Shown: in pieces, positions 9,354 through 17,574 of the stretch | Numbering within the stretch: the stretch's first letter is position 1 | How the letters are laid out: every line of letters begins with the position of its first letter | Origin: Thioclava dalianensis | GTDB taxonomy: Bacteria > Pseudomonadota > Alphaproteobacteria > Rhodobacterales > Rhodobacteraceae | Length of the DNA: 64,000 nucleotides | Assembly: GCF_000715505.1 (NCBI RefSeq) | Contig: NZ_JHEH01000002.1 | Span: 1-64,000 of the forward strand | Direction of reading: 5' to 3' | Notes under the pieces: generated by a model | Told to the model about the DNA's origin: nothing | Databases searched by the model: none | The model's input: only the letters and a program-made list of their open reading frames with translations | Translations under genes and position numbers: made by a program

Positions 9354-11321
9354 TTATTCCGCCGGTGTTGCGTGATGGGCCGAGAGCTGCGCCTTGCGCG
9401 CGCCCGCCGCGACCCGGTAGCGCCGGTCGCTCAGGCTCAGCAAGCCGCCCAGTGCCATCAGGATCGCGCCGCCCCAGATCCAATCCGCGAAGGGCTTGAT
9501 ATAGGTCCGCACCGCGTAACCGCCATTGTCCTGAGGATCGCCGACCACCAGATAGACGTCGCCCCAGAACCCCGCATGGATCGCGGCTTCCGTCGTGGGC
9601 ATGCGCTGCACCGGGAAGACGCGCTTTTCGGGATAGAGGGTGGCGATCGGTTTGCCGTCACGCGTGACCGTCATCTTCGCGCGGGTTGCGGTGTAGTTTG
9701 GGCCCTGCACGTCATTGACCGAGTTGAGCGTGATCTCATAGCCATCCACGCCAAAGCGCTCGCCGATCTGCGCCACGCGGATATCCTCGACCTGCCCCGC
9801 CAGCAAAAGCCCGACCCCGATGAAGGTGATACCAAGCCCGCCATGCGCCGTGGCCTTGCCCCAATCCGCACGCGGCAGGCGCAACAGGCGCGCAGGCTTG
9901 CGCGCCGCACGCAGCCACAGCTCGGTGGCCGCACCAAAGACCAGCCATGCGCCAAGGAAGGTTGCGATCAACGCGAGCAGCGAATTGCCCGTCTCCATCG
10001 CCCAAGCCAACCCGCCCAAAGCGAGCGCCAGCACCAGCGCGGGGATCAGGTTGCGCAGGCTCCGCCCCAGTTTCGCGCGCTTCCACGGGATGAGTGAGCC
10101 CACAGGCAGCACTAATGCGAGGATCACCATAAAGGGCGTGAAAGCCTGATCGAAGAAGGGCGCGCCGACCGAGAGCTTGCGGTCAAAGGCCATCTCGGCC
10201 ACGAGCGGCCAGATCGTGCCCACGAACACCACCAAGGCCGCCACCGCCAACAGGATATTGTTCAAGACCAGCGCGCTTTCACGCGAGACCATCGAGAACA
10301 CGCCCTTGGCCTGCATCGCGCCTGCGCGGGCGGCATAAAGCGTCAGCGCTCCGCCCAGGAACACCCCGAGGATCGCCAGAATGAAGATACCGCGCTTGGG
10401 GTCCGAGGCAAAGGAATGCACCGAGGTGATCACGCCCGAGCGCACGATAAACGTCCCGATCAGCGAGAAGCCGAAGGCGAGGATCGCAAGCAGGATCGTC
10501 CAGCTTTTGAGCGCCTCACGCTTCTCGACCACGATGGCCGAATGCAAGAGCGCACCCGCCAGAAGCCACGGCATGAAGGAGGCGTTCTCGACCGGATCCC
10601 AGAACCAGAACCCACCCCAGCCAAGCTCGTAATAGGCCCACCAAGAGCCCATCGCGATCCCGATGGTCAGAAAGATCCACGCCGCGAGCGTCCAAGGCCG
10701 CACCCAGCGCGCCCAAGCCGCATCGACACGGCCCTCGATCAAGGCCGCGACCGCGAAGGAGAACGCCATCGAAAGGCCGACATAGCCGAGATAAAGGAAG
10801 GGCGGGTGGAAGGCGAGGCCGGGATCTTGCAGCAGCGGGTTCATCCCCTGCCCGTTGAAGGGCGGCTCGGCAAGGCGCAGAAACGGGTTCGAGGTGAAGA
10901 CTATAAAGATCAGAAACGCGACGCCAATCGAGCCCTGCACAGCCAGCACACGGGCGCGCAGGCGCGGCGGCAAGGCGCTTCCGAACCACGAGGCCGCAGC
11001 CCCGAACAGCGACAGGATCAGCACCCAGAGCAGCATCGAGCCCTCATGATTGCCCCAAACCCCGGTCACCTTGTAGAGCATCGGCTTGTCGGTATGCGAG
11101 TTCGCCCAGACCAGCTTGAGCGAGAAATCCGAGACCACGAAGGCATGGGTCAGCGCCGCAAAGCTGATCGCGAGAAGCAAAAACTGCGTGGTGGCCGCGG
11201 GATCAGCGACAGCCATCCAGCCGCGCCAGCCCTTCTGCGCGCCGATCAACGGCACCACCGTCTGCACAACTGCGACTGCAAGCGCCAGAATCAGCGTGAA
11301 ATGCCCGAGTTCGTTGATCAT
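9354..11321 (-). CDS. ccmF: Heme lyase component CcmF
   Basis: A 655-residue polytopic membrane protein of the System I cytochrome c maturation pathway. The WWD-type motif WGGFWFWDPVENASFMPW lies near residues 235-255, flanked by conserved histidines, and about 14 hydrophobic helices are visible. It attaches heme from CcmE to apocytochrome c. The start is set at the ATG at 11321, because AAAAGG sits nine bases upstream; an in-frame ATG at 11330 directly abuts that site. The open frame extends further upstream but has no family sequence. It is translated with ccmH downstream; ccmE is not in the window. Confidence 0.94.
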   Translation of the reverse strand: MINELGHFTLILALAVAVVQTVVPLIGAQKGWRGWMAVADPAATTQFLLLAISFAALTHAFVVSDFSLKLVWANSHTDKPMLYKVTGVWGNHEGSMLLWVLILSLFGAAASWFGSALPPRLRARVLAVQGSIGVAFLIFIVFTSNPFLRLAEPPFNGQGMNPLLQDPGLAFHPPFLYLGYVGLSMAFSFAVAALIEGRVDAAWARWVRPWTLAAWIFLTIGIAMGSWWAYYELGWGGFWFWDPVENASFMPWLLAGALLHSAIVVEKREALKSWTILLAILAFGFSLIGTFIVRSGVITSVHSFASDPKRGIFILAILGVFLGGALTLYAARAGAMQAKGVFSMVSRESALVLNNILLAVAALVVFVGTIWPLVAEMAFDRKLSVGAPFFDQAFTPFMVILALVLPVGSLIPWKRAKLGRSLRNLIPALVLALALGGLAWAMETGNSLLALIATFLGAWLVFGAATELWLRAARKPARLLRLPRADWGKATAHGGLGITFIGVGLLLAGQVEDIRVAQIGERFGVDGYEITLNSVNDVQGPNYTATRAKMTVTRDGKPIATLYPEKRVFPVQRMPTTEAAIHAGFWGDVYLVVGDPQDNGGYAVRTYIKPFADWIWGGAILMALGGLLSLSDRRYRVAAGARKAQLSAHHATPAE

Positions 11322-11529
11322 GGGAAACATCCTTTTGGCCCGCGCAGACCGCACCATAAAGCGAACCGCCACGCGGGCCAAGCCGGATGCGCGCCGATGT
11401 CGCATAGAAAACATGGCGGGCGGCTGGCGCGCGCCGGGCGATCCCCCTAAAAGATCCCATGTGCACAGTCTGCCTGAGGCAGGCCGCCTGCAGGACGACC
11501 TGCCGATCAGGCGCGAAAAGGAGAGAGCG

Positions 11530-11946
11530 ATGCGACACCTCTGGACTGGGATGGCAGCGGGTGCGGCCCTTGCGCTGACGCTTGCGGGCTGCAAATCCGA
11601 CCCCACCGATCCGCTCGAAGCGGTCGCGCCCAATGCGGTCTGGGAAGTGGTCGAGATCGCCGGAAAGCCAGTGCCCAAGGATATCGAGGTGACGCTCACC
11701 CATCCCGAAGCCGGGCTGATCGCGGGGCGCTCGGGATGCAATCACTATAACGGGCGGATCTCGGAGCAGGACGGCCGGGTGCGCATTGGCGAGCTGGCAG
11801 GCACCCGGATGGCCTGCCCGGGCCCCGTGATGGCGGTCGAGCAGGCCTTCCGCTCGGCGATTGCGCGGGTCGATGCCGTGGAGATCCGCGACGACCGGCT
11901 GGAGCTGATGGCGGGCGGCAAGCCGATGGTGATCGCCACGCCCTGA
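11530..11946 (+). CDS. META-domain (HslJ-like) lipoprotein
   Basis: A 138-residue lipoprotein. The lipobox LAGC puts the modified cysteine at residue 21. The mature part is a META domain: WEVVEIAG, the GCNHYNG core (about 77-83) and GTRMACPGPVM with MAVEQAF. This fold is shared with HslJ, a protein tied to heat shock and novobiocin resistance in E. coli, but its biochemical role is unknown. The start has AAAAGGAGAG upstream. It is divergent from ccmF, with 208 bases between the start codons. Confidence 0.85.
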   Translation: MRHLWTGMAAGAALALTLAGCKSDPTDPLEAVAPNAVWEVVEIAGKPVPKDIEVTLTHPEAGLIAGRSGCNHYNGRISEQDGRVRIGELAGTRMACPGPVMAVEQAFRSAIARVDAVEIRDDRLELMAGGKPMVIATP

Positions 11947-12101
11947 GGCTCGCCTGAGACCCCATCCCCCGGACTTGCGCTGTGCGGAGCGCTATGCTTG
12001 AAATCGATCCGGGCACGCTTTGGGCAGCCTTCCGCGCGCGCTAGACCGTCTCGCGGCTTGCGGCCCGTGCGCCGCCCCCTCTCTCAGATCAGGAGCCCCC
12101 G

Positions 12102-12491
12102 ATGACAGTACCAACGCTGCAGACGCCCCACCCGTTTTCATGCCATTGCGGCGCGGTGAAGATGGAGGTCACGCTGTCGGACGGGCTCGCCACTGCACGG
12201 CGCTGCGATTGCTCATTCTGCCGCAGACGGGGCGCGATTGCGGTCTCGGCGCCGCTCTCAGGCATCCGCATCGTGCAGGGCGCGGACAATCTGAGCCTTT
12301 ATCAATTCGGCACAGGCACGGCGAAGCACTATTTCTGCAAGACCTGCGGGAATTACACGCATCACCAGCGCCGCTCGAACCCAGAGCAATATGGTGTCAA
12401 CGCAGCCTGCCTGGAGGGCGTGAACCCGCGCGACCTCGATCCCGTGCCGTGGAATGACGGGGTCAATCACCCATCCGATCAGCCGCGCTAG
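12102..12491 (+). CDS. GFA/CENP-V-fold zinc protein
   Basis: A 129-residue protein with the full cysteine set of the glutathione-dependent formaldehyde-activating (GFA) fold: C14-H-C16, C35-D-C37-S-F-C40 and C79-K-T-C82, which bind one or two zinc ions. Only a few members act on formaldehyde-glutathione; most are uncharacterised. RBS-like AGGAG lies nine bases upstream of the ATG. Its last 29 bases overlap the 3' end of the convergent marR gene, so transcription of the two may interfere. Confidence 0.85.
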   Translation: MTVPTLQTPHPFSCHCGAVKMEVTLSDGLATARRCDCSFCRRRGAIAVSAPLSGIRIVQGADNLSLYQFGTGTAKHYFCKTCGNYTHHQRRSNPEQYGVNAACLEGVNPRDLDPVPWNDGVNHPSDQPR

Positions 12492-12999
12492 ACGCGGGCT
12501 CCGGCACCGGCTCAAAGGCACCAAGCCATGTCTTGAGCAAAGCATCGAGCGCTTCGCGCTGGTCTGGATCAAGCGCTGCCAGCAACCGGTGCTGATTGGC
12601 GACATGCGCGGTGACGACCTGCTCGATCACCGCAAAGCCCGGCTCCGTCAGCGCCACGACCGAGCCGCGCCCATCCTGAGGGTTGCGCTTGCGCGCGATC
12701 AAGCCGCGCGCCTCAAGCCTGTCCAGCCGGTTGGTCATCGTGCCCGATGTCACCATCGTCCATGCCATCAGATCCGACGGGCTGAGCGCATAGGGCGCGC
12801 CCGAGCGCCGCAAGGTCGCCAGAACATCAAAGCTTGCCGCGTTGAGCCCATGGGCGCTGTAGAGGGCCGCAAGCTCCGCCAACAGCGCATCATGCAGGCG
12901 CTTGAGCCGCCCCAGCACCCCCATCGCGGAGACATCGAGATCGGGGCGCTCGGCCCGCCATTGCTCCAAAATTCTATCGACCTGATCCATGAAAGACAT
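12463..12999 (-). CDS. MarR-family transcriptional repressor
   Basis: A 178-residue winged-helix protein. The recognition region LSPSDLMAWTMVTSGTMTNRLDRLEARGLI (about 73-102) and the wing KRNPQDGRGS are typical MarR. It most likely represses itself and the divergent DMT transporter: two perfect palindromes at 13014-13029 and 13040-13055 lie between the two starts. MarR dimers bind such 16-20-bp palindromes and release them when they bind a small phenolic or other ligand. The ligand is unknown. Two in-frame ATGs (12999 and 12990) both have poor ribosome sites; the first is used here. Confidence 0.9.
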   Translation of the reverse strand: MSFMDQVDRILEQWRAERPDLDVSAMGVLGRLKRLHDALLAELAALYSAHGLNAASFDVLATLRRSGAPYALSPSDLMAWTMVTSGTMTNRLDRLEARGLIARKRNPQDGRGSVVALTEPGFAVIEQVVTAHVANQHRLLAALDPDQREALDALLKTWLGAFEPVPEPASSAADRMGD

Positions 13000-13013
13000 T
13001 GCATTGGAAATTT

Positions 13014-13029
13014 ATCTTGACGTCAAGAT
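13014..13029. promoter_or_regulatory. Candidate MarR operator 1 (perfect 16-bp palindrome)
   Basis: ATCTTGACGTCAAGAT, identical on both strands. It lies 15 bases upstream of the marR start. The centre-to-centre distance to operator 2 is 26 bp, about 2.5 helical turns. Confidence 0.8.
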
Positions 13030-13038
13030 GTCGCGATA

Positions 13039-13056
13039 TATCTTGACGTCAAGATA
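13039..13056. promoter_or_regulatory. Candidate MarR operator 2 (perfect 18-bp palindrome)
   Basis: The same 16-base core as operator 1, extended by one base on each side (T...A). It ends 12 bases before the transporter ATG and abuts its AAAGGAG ribosome site, so a bound repressor would block initiation or early elongation. Confidence 0.8.
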
Positions 13057-13068
13057 AAAGGAGTTCCG

Positions 13069-14047
13069 ATGCCCCGCCAACTCGACGTAGTCCTGACCGC
13101 CTCGGCCCCCGTGATCTGGGGCAGCACCTATATCGTCACGAGCCAGTTGCTGCCGCCGGGTTATCCTCTCACCGCCGCGATGCTGCGCGCCCTGCCCGCC
13201 GGGCTGATCTTGCTGCTGGTTGTGCGCCAGCTGCCCGAGCGGCGCTGGCTGGGCCGGGTCTTCCTGCTCGGCGCGCTGAATTTCACGCTGTTTTGGGCGG
13301 CGCTGTTTGTCGCGGCCTATCGCCTGCCGGGCGGGGTCGCGGCGGTGCTGGGCGCGGTGCAGCCGCTGATCGTACTGCTGCTGGCGCGGGGGTGGCTGGG
13401 CACGCCGCTGTCACGCGGGGCGCTTGGTGCGGCGGGTTTTGGGCTCGTGGGTGATCGTACTGCTGCTGGCGCGGGGGTGGCTGGGCACGCCGCTGTCACG
13501 CGGGGCGCTTGGTGCGGCGGTTTTGGGGCTCGTGGGTGTGGCGCTGCTGGTCTTGCAGCCGCATGCGAAGCTCGATCCGCTGGGCGTGGGGGCGGCGCTG
13601 ATTGGCGCGGGCTCGATGGCGGCGGGCGTTGTTCTAACGCGCAGATGGCAGCCGCCTGTGCCCGCGTTGACCTTCACCGCGTGGCAGCTCACGGCGGGTG
13701 GCCTGCTGCTCGCGCCATTGGCCTTCGCGCTGGAGCCCGCCCTGCCGCCGCTCTCGGTACGCAACATCGCGGGCTTTCTCTGGCTTGGGCTGTTCGGGGC
13801 GGCGATCAGCTATTTCTTCTGGTTTCGCGGGATCGCCCGGCTGGGGCCCGCCGCCGTCACCAGTTTTGGCTTTCTCAGCCCGCTGAGCGCGGTCGTGCTG
13901 GGCTGGCTCGTGCTGGGAGAGCGGCTTGGGCGGGTGCAAACCTTGGGCGCGCTGATCGTGCTGGGCAGCGTCTGGCTCGCGGGGCGGATCAACCGGGGCC
14001 AGACGCGGATCGCGCCCCCTACCACCCCCGAGACCCGCGCGCTGTGA
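13069..14047 (+). pseudogene. DMT-family (EamA) exporter, frame broken by an 85-bp tandem duplication
   Basis: The start (MPRQLDVVLTASAPVIWGSTYIVTSQ) and the end (to TGA at 14045-14047) are typical EamA-type drug/metabolite transporter sequence, but they are in different frames. The cause is a direct duplication: 13368-13452 is repeated at 13453-13537. Because 85 is not a multiple of 3, the first frame runs on as nonsense to 14091. Removing one copy gives a continuous 297-residue, ten-helix transporter, the normal family length. The copies differ only where a TTTT is shifted by one base. It is divergent from marR. It may be a true pseudogene, a reversible mutation or an assembly error. Confidence 0.8.
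13368..13537. repeat. Two tandem 85-bp copies inside the DMT transporter gene
   Basis: Copy 1 is 13368-13452 and copy 2 is 13453-13537. They are identical except near the end, where copy 1 reads CGGGTTTTGGGC and copy 2 CGGTTTTGGGGC. Copy 2 encodes the expected AAVLGLVG; copy 1 gives AAGFGLVG before the frame is lost. Confidence 0.93.
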
Positions 14048-14055
14048 GCGTCAAA

Positions 14056-14089
14056 CAAAACAGGCCCCCGCGCGCAGCGGGGGCCCTGT
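14056..14089 (-). terminator. Intrinsic terminator of pheT
   Basis: A GC-rich stem GGCCCCCG/CGGGGGCC (with an extra C and an outer ACAG/CTGT) and a 7-base loop, followed on the minus strand by TTTTGTTT. It lies between the convergent transporter gene and pheT. Confidence 0.8.
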
Positions 14090-14110
14090 GATCTGACAGG
14101 CGTGCGGCGC

Positions 14111-16519
14111 TTAGCTGCGCAGGCTGCCGCCCGTGGCCTTGCTGACCTTATCCACGATCTTGCCGCTGACGGTCTCGATCTCGGCCTCGGTGAGCGTGGC
14201 ATCGCGCGGCTGCAGGCGCACCGACAGCGCGATGGATTTCTTGCCCGCACCCATCTGCGCCTCGGCTTTGGGGCCGGTGAACTGGTCAAAGACCTGCACG
14301 CTCTCGATGAGCTTCTTATCCGCCCCGAGTGCGGCATTCACCGCCGTGATCGCCTCAACCTGCGCATCCACGACAAAGGCGAAATCGCGCTCGACGGCTT
14401 GCAGATCAGAGCTGCCCAGAGCCGGGCGGGCCGCGCCTTTCTTCTTCGGGAAGGGCACGTTCTCCAGCCAGATCGTGAAGGCCACGGCAGGCCCTTTCAC
14501 ATCCATCTCGCGCAGGATCTTGGGGTGGATCTCACCGAAGCTCGCCATCACGTTGGGACCAAGCGCCAGCGTGCCGGCGCGCCCGGGATGCCACCAGCCA
14601 TCGAGTTTGCGATTGATCTGGGCGCGCGCGGGCGCACCGATGGCGCCCAGCACGGCTTCGAGATCGGCCTTAGCGTCGTAGAGATCGACCGGGCGACGCG
14701 AGCCCCACGGATCGCGCGGACCCGCCTGCCCCACCAACAGCCCCGAGGCCTGGATCACCTGCTCTCCGGGCTCACCGCCCTGAAATGCGGGGCCCACCTC
14801 GAACAGCGCCAGATCGGCAAACCCGCGTGCCTGATTGCGCGCCGCTGCCTGCAAGAGGCCCGGCAGCAGATCGGGGCGCATATGCGTCATCTCGGACGAG
14901 ATCGGGTTTTCCAGCCGCGTGGCATCGGAACCGCCCCCAAAGAGTGCCGCCGCCGCCCCATCGATGAAGGAATAGGTCACGCATTCATTGTAGCCCAGCG
15001 TCGCGATCGTGCGCCGCGCCATGCCGGTGCGGGTCTGAAGCGGCGTGAGGATCGGCTCGGGCACGCCGGTGGTCTCGCGCGCCATCGGCGTCGCTTGCAG
15101 CCGGGTGAGCGAGGCGATGCGGGCCACTTCCTCGACCAGATCGGCCTCACCGCGCACATCGGGACGCCAGCTTGGCGGGCTCGCCATATCGCCATCGAGC
15201 GCAAAGCCCAAAGCGGTGAGCGTTTCGCGCTGTGTGGCCTCGGGAATCTCCATCCCCACGAGCGAGACCACCCGCGCCGTGTCCAGCCGATAGGCGCGCT
15301 GCGTATCGGGCACGGCGCCATCTTGCACCACATGCGAGGGCTCACCGCCGCACAGATCCAGCACCATCTGCGTCGCCAGCTCCAGCCCGGGCCGCGTGAA
15401 GGCCGGGTCCACGCCCCGCTCAAACCGGTAGCGCGCATCGGAGTTGATCTTGAGCGCGCGGCCCGTTGCGGCAATCGTGATCGGATCCCAATAGGCGCTT
15501 TCGAGGAACAGATCGACCGTGTCCTCATCGACGCCCGAGCTCTGCCCGCCCATGATCCCGGCAAGGCTCTCGACGCCTGCATCATCGCAGATCACCATAT
15601 CGCCCGCGCGCAAGCTGTAGCTTTTCTCGTCGAGCGCGGCGAAACGCTCGCCGCCCTCGGCGGGCTTGATCACCAGATCGCCCGTCACCTTCGCCATGTC
15701 GAACACATGCAGCGGGCGGTTCAGGTCATAGGTGAAATAGTTGGTGATATCGACCAGCGCCGAGATCGGGCGCAGACCGATGGCGCGCAGACGCTTTTGC
15801 ATCCATGCCGGGCTGGGCCCGTTCTTGACGCCGCGAATGACGCGACCGGCGAAAAGCGGCGCGCCCTTTTGCTTCAGCGCATCCGCGATGCGCACAGCCA
15901 CCGGCGAATCGAACGTACCGGGCACCACGGTCTCGGCCAGCGGCTTGAGCGTCCCCAAGCCCCGCGCCGCCAGATCGCGCGCAATCCCACGCACGCCCAG
16001 CGCATCGGGGCGGTTGGGGGTGATCGAGATATCGATGATCGGATCGACCGCTTCGGGACGGTTCTGCGCCAGCCAGTCGGTGAACAACTGACCGACCTCG
16101 CCCGAGGGCAGCTCGATGATGCCGTTATGCTCGTCCGACAGCTCCAGCTCGCGCTCCGAGGCCATCATCCCGTGGCTCTCGACGCCCCGGATCTTGCCGA
16201 CAGAAAGCGTGATATCCAGCCCCGGCACGTAATCGCCCGGCTTGCACAGCACCACCGTGATGCCTTCGCGCGCATTGGGCGCACCGCAGACGATTTGGCG
16301 CTCGCCCTCATCGGTGGCCACGGTGCACACGCGCAGCCGATCTGCATCGGGATGCTGAGACGCCGCCGTCACCTTGGCCAGAGTAAAGCCCGCCAGACGC
16401 TCGGCCGGATTGACGACCTCCTCGACCTCAAGCCCCAGATCGGTCAACGCATCGGCGATGTCCTCGATCTTGGCGTCGGTCTCGAGATGCTCCTTGAGCC
16501 AGGACAGGGTGAATTTCAT
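14111..16519 (-). CDS. pheT: Phenylalanine-tRNA ligase beta subunit
   Basis: An 802-residue subunit of the (alpha-beta)2 enzyme that charges tRNA-Phe. It starts MKFTLSWLKEHLET as in the family. The tRNA-binding OB domain spans about 39-150, followed by the B3/B4 editing domain, B5, the catalytic-like domain, and the anticodon-binding ferredoxin-fold domain at the end (about 705-802, SDLQAVERDFAFVVD onwards). The length is normal. It is separated from pheS by three small genes on the same strand, so all five may be one transcript ending at the terminator near 14070. Confidence 0.97.
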   Translation of the reverse strand: MKFTLSWLKEHLETDAKIEDIADALTDLGLEVEEVVNPAERLAGFTLAKVTAASQHPDADRLRVCTVATDEGERQIVCGAPNAREGITVVLCKPGDYVPGLDITLSVGKIRGVESHGMMASERELELSDEHNGIIELPSGEVGQLFTDWLAQNRPEAVDPIIDISITPNRPDALGVRGIARDLAARGLGTLKPLAETVVPGTFDSPVAVRIADALKQKGAPLFAGRVIRGVKNGPSPAWMQKRLRAIGLRPISALVDITNYFTYDLNRPLHVFDMAKVTGDLVIKPAEGGERFAALDEKSYSLRAGDMVICDDAGVESLAGIMGGQSSGVDEDTVDLFLESAYWDPITIAATGRALKINSDARYRFERGVDPAFTRPGLELATQMVLDLCGGEPSHVVQDGAVPDTQRAYRLDTARVVSLVGMEIPEATQRETLTALGFALDGDMASPPSWRPDVRGEADLVEEVARIASLTRLQATPMARETTGVPEPILTPLQTRTGMARRTIATLGYNECVTYSFIDGAAAALFGGGSDATRLENPISSEMTHMRPDLLPGLLQAAARNQARGFADLALFEVGPAFQGGEPGEQVIQASGLLVGQAGPRDPWGSRRPVDLYDAKADLEAVLGAIGAPARAQINRKLDGWWHPGRAGTLALGPNVMASFGEIHPKILREMDVKGPAVAFTIWLENVPFPKKKGAARPALGSSDLQAVERDFAFVVDAQVEAITAVNAALGADKKLIESVQVFDQFTGPKAEAQMGAGKKSIALSVRLQPRDATLTEAEIETVSGKIVDKVSKATGGSLRS

Positions 16520-16534
16520 GGGCTTCCCTCGGGG

Positions 16535-16822
16535 TTACTTGCGCTGCGCGACGTCCTTGTAATCGCCCATGCGCAGAAGTTTCAACTCCCGCCAGAGCCG
16601 GATCGAGGGTTTTGCTGCGAAAAGGATCGAGCCTATGAGGAAAAGCCACGTGCCGGGAATCATCAGGCTGTCGTAAAAAAAGAAGATCGAGCCCAGCACG
16701 AAACAAAACGCCGCGCCGAAATCGACAGTGGTATAGGCAACCTCCGTGAGGGCGACAAAGCGGCGCTGCTCGGGGGTCTGCTCATGTTTGGGGGTGTCGA
16801 AGAGGCGGGTTTGGTTCGTCAT
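16535..16822 (-). CDS. YrhK-domain small membrane protein
   Basis: A 95-residue protein with two hydrophobic helices (about 28-47 and 54-72) separated by a short turn, ending in a basic tail. The FVLGSIFFFYDSL...GTWLFLIGSILFAAKP pattern matches the YrhK-like domain, whose function is unknown. The ATG at 16822 has AAAAGGAGCC upstream. It overlaps the stop of the ASCH gene as TGATG, indicating translational coupling. Confidence 0.75.
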   Translation of the reverse strand: MTNQTRLFDTPKHEQTPEQRRFVALTEVAYTTVDFGAAFCFVLGSIFFFYDSLMIPGTWLFLIGSILFAAKPSIRLWRELKLLRMGDYKDVAQRK

Positions 16823-17214
16823 CACTTGGCTCCTTTTAGGTCTTCTACCAAGCGAAACCGTTCGCAAACCAGTTCCATCTCCGGGGTAAACCCTCCGTTA
16901 CGCGTGAAATAGGCCTGATGCGCGCGCCGCCAGCCTTCCAGCGTGTCATCCTCGCCCTCGGCCAGCGCGAAATCCTCGTCCACATCGCAAAAGCGCCGGA
17001 TCGTGACCTCGATGGTCTCGATCTTGAGCGCCGGGTTGCCATCCCAATCGAGCGCAATGTCCTGCCGCCCCACAACCGGCATGTCCTCTCCCCCTTCGGT
17101 GAAGTAAGCGAGCGCGCCGCAGGTCGCGGTCTTCTTGCCCGCGCGGATCAGGGCGAGGAGCTGGTCGCAGAGCGCGCGGTTGTCGCCGAAGGTGAAGGTG
17201 ATGGGGGTGGGCAT
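16822..17214 (-). CDS. ASCH-domain protein
   Basis: A 130-residue protein. ITFTFGDNRALCDQLLALIRAGKKTATC with GWRRAHQAYF and a C-terminal ELVCERFRLVED is the ASCH fold, a small PUA-like beta-barrel thought to bind RNA; some members hydrolyse N4-acetylcytidine. It lies between the DUF2513 gene (7-base gap) and the YrhK gene (1-base overlap) inside the pheS-pheT interval. Whether it acts on tRNA or nucleosides is inference from the fold. Confidence 0.83.
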   Translation of the reverse strand: MPTPITFTFGDNRALCDQLLALIRAGKKTATCGALAYFTEGGEDMPVVGRQDIALDWDGNPALKIETIEVTIRRFCDVDEDFALAEGEDDTLEGWRRAHQAYFTRNGGFTPEMELVCERFRLVEDLKGAK

Positions 17215-17220
17215 GGGGGG

Positions 17221-17574
17221 TTAAAGCTTCAGTCCAGTCCGCTCCTCGATCTGCTTTCGCAATAGACCGGTAGCGAGTTCTTTCAGAATATCGAGCGTCG
17301 CACTTCCGCCCTCTCTTGCAACGACTTCCTTGGTCTTCGCCCAAATTCCTGCGTCACGCGTCGCTTCCAAAAAGTCGTGCCCCGCACTCGTAATACGATA
17401 GGTCGATTTGGCAACTGGTGCCAGCAATTCTGCGTCGCACAACAGCAGCACGTGATAATGCCTGCGACGTTCATCAGCAGACATGTTTAGATGCTCCGCG
17501 ACCACAATCAGCCAATCATCGCGTGCTTCAAACTCGACAAGAAGCTCACGAAGATATTCGTCGTCCCTCTTCAC
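17221..17574 (-). CDS. DUF2513-family protein, low GC
   Basis: A 117-residue protein starting [20 protein letters not shown], the hallmark of DUF2513. The [12 protein letters not shown] and [11 protein letters not shown] segments fit a winged-helix-like core. The start is GTG at 17572-17574 and overlaps the pheS stop codon as GTGA. GC content is clearly lower than in the flanking synthetase genes, and codon use is more relaxed, which suggests recent transfer; DUF2513 genes are common in phages and mobile elements. The function is unknown. Its fusion to the pheS transcript is a point of interest. Confidence 0.78.
   Translation of the reverse strand: MKRDDEYLRELLVEFEARDDWLIVVAEHLNMSADERRRHYHVLLLCDAELLAPVAKSTYRITSAGHDFLEATRDAGIWAKTKEVVAREGGSATLDILKELATGLLRKQIEERTGLKL

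Noticed and set aside
14102-16912. A 936-codon open frame on the plus strand opposite pheT
   Set aside because: It is the antisense shadow of a high-GC gene. Its protein is rich in Arg, His and Gly without any domain, while pheT on the other strand is full-length and conserved.
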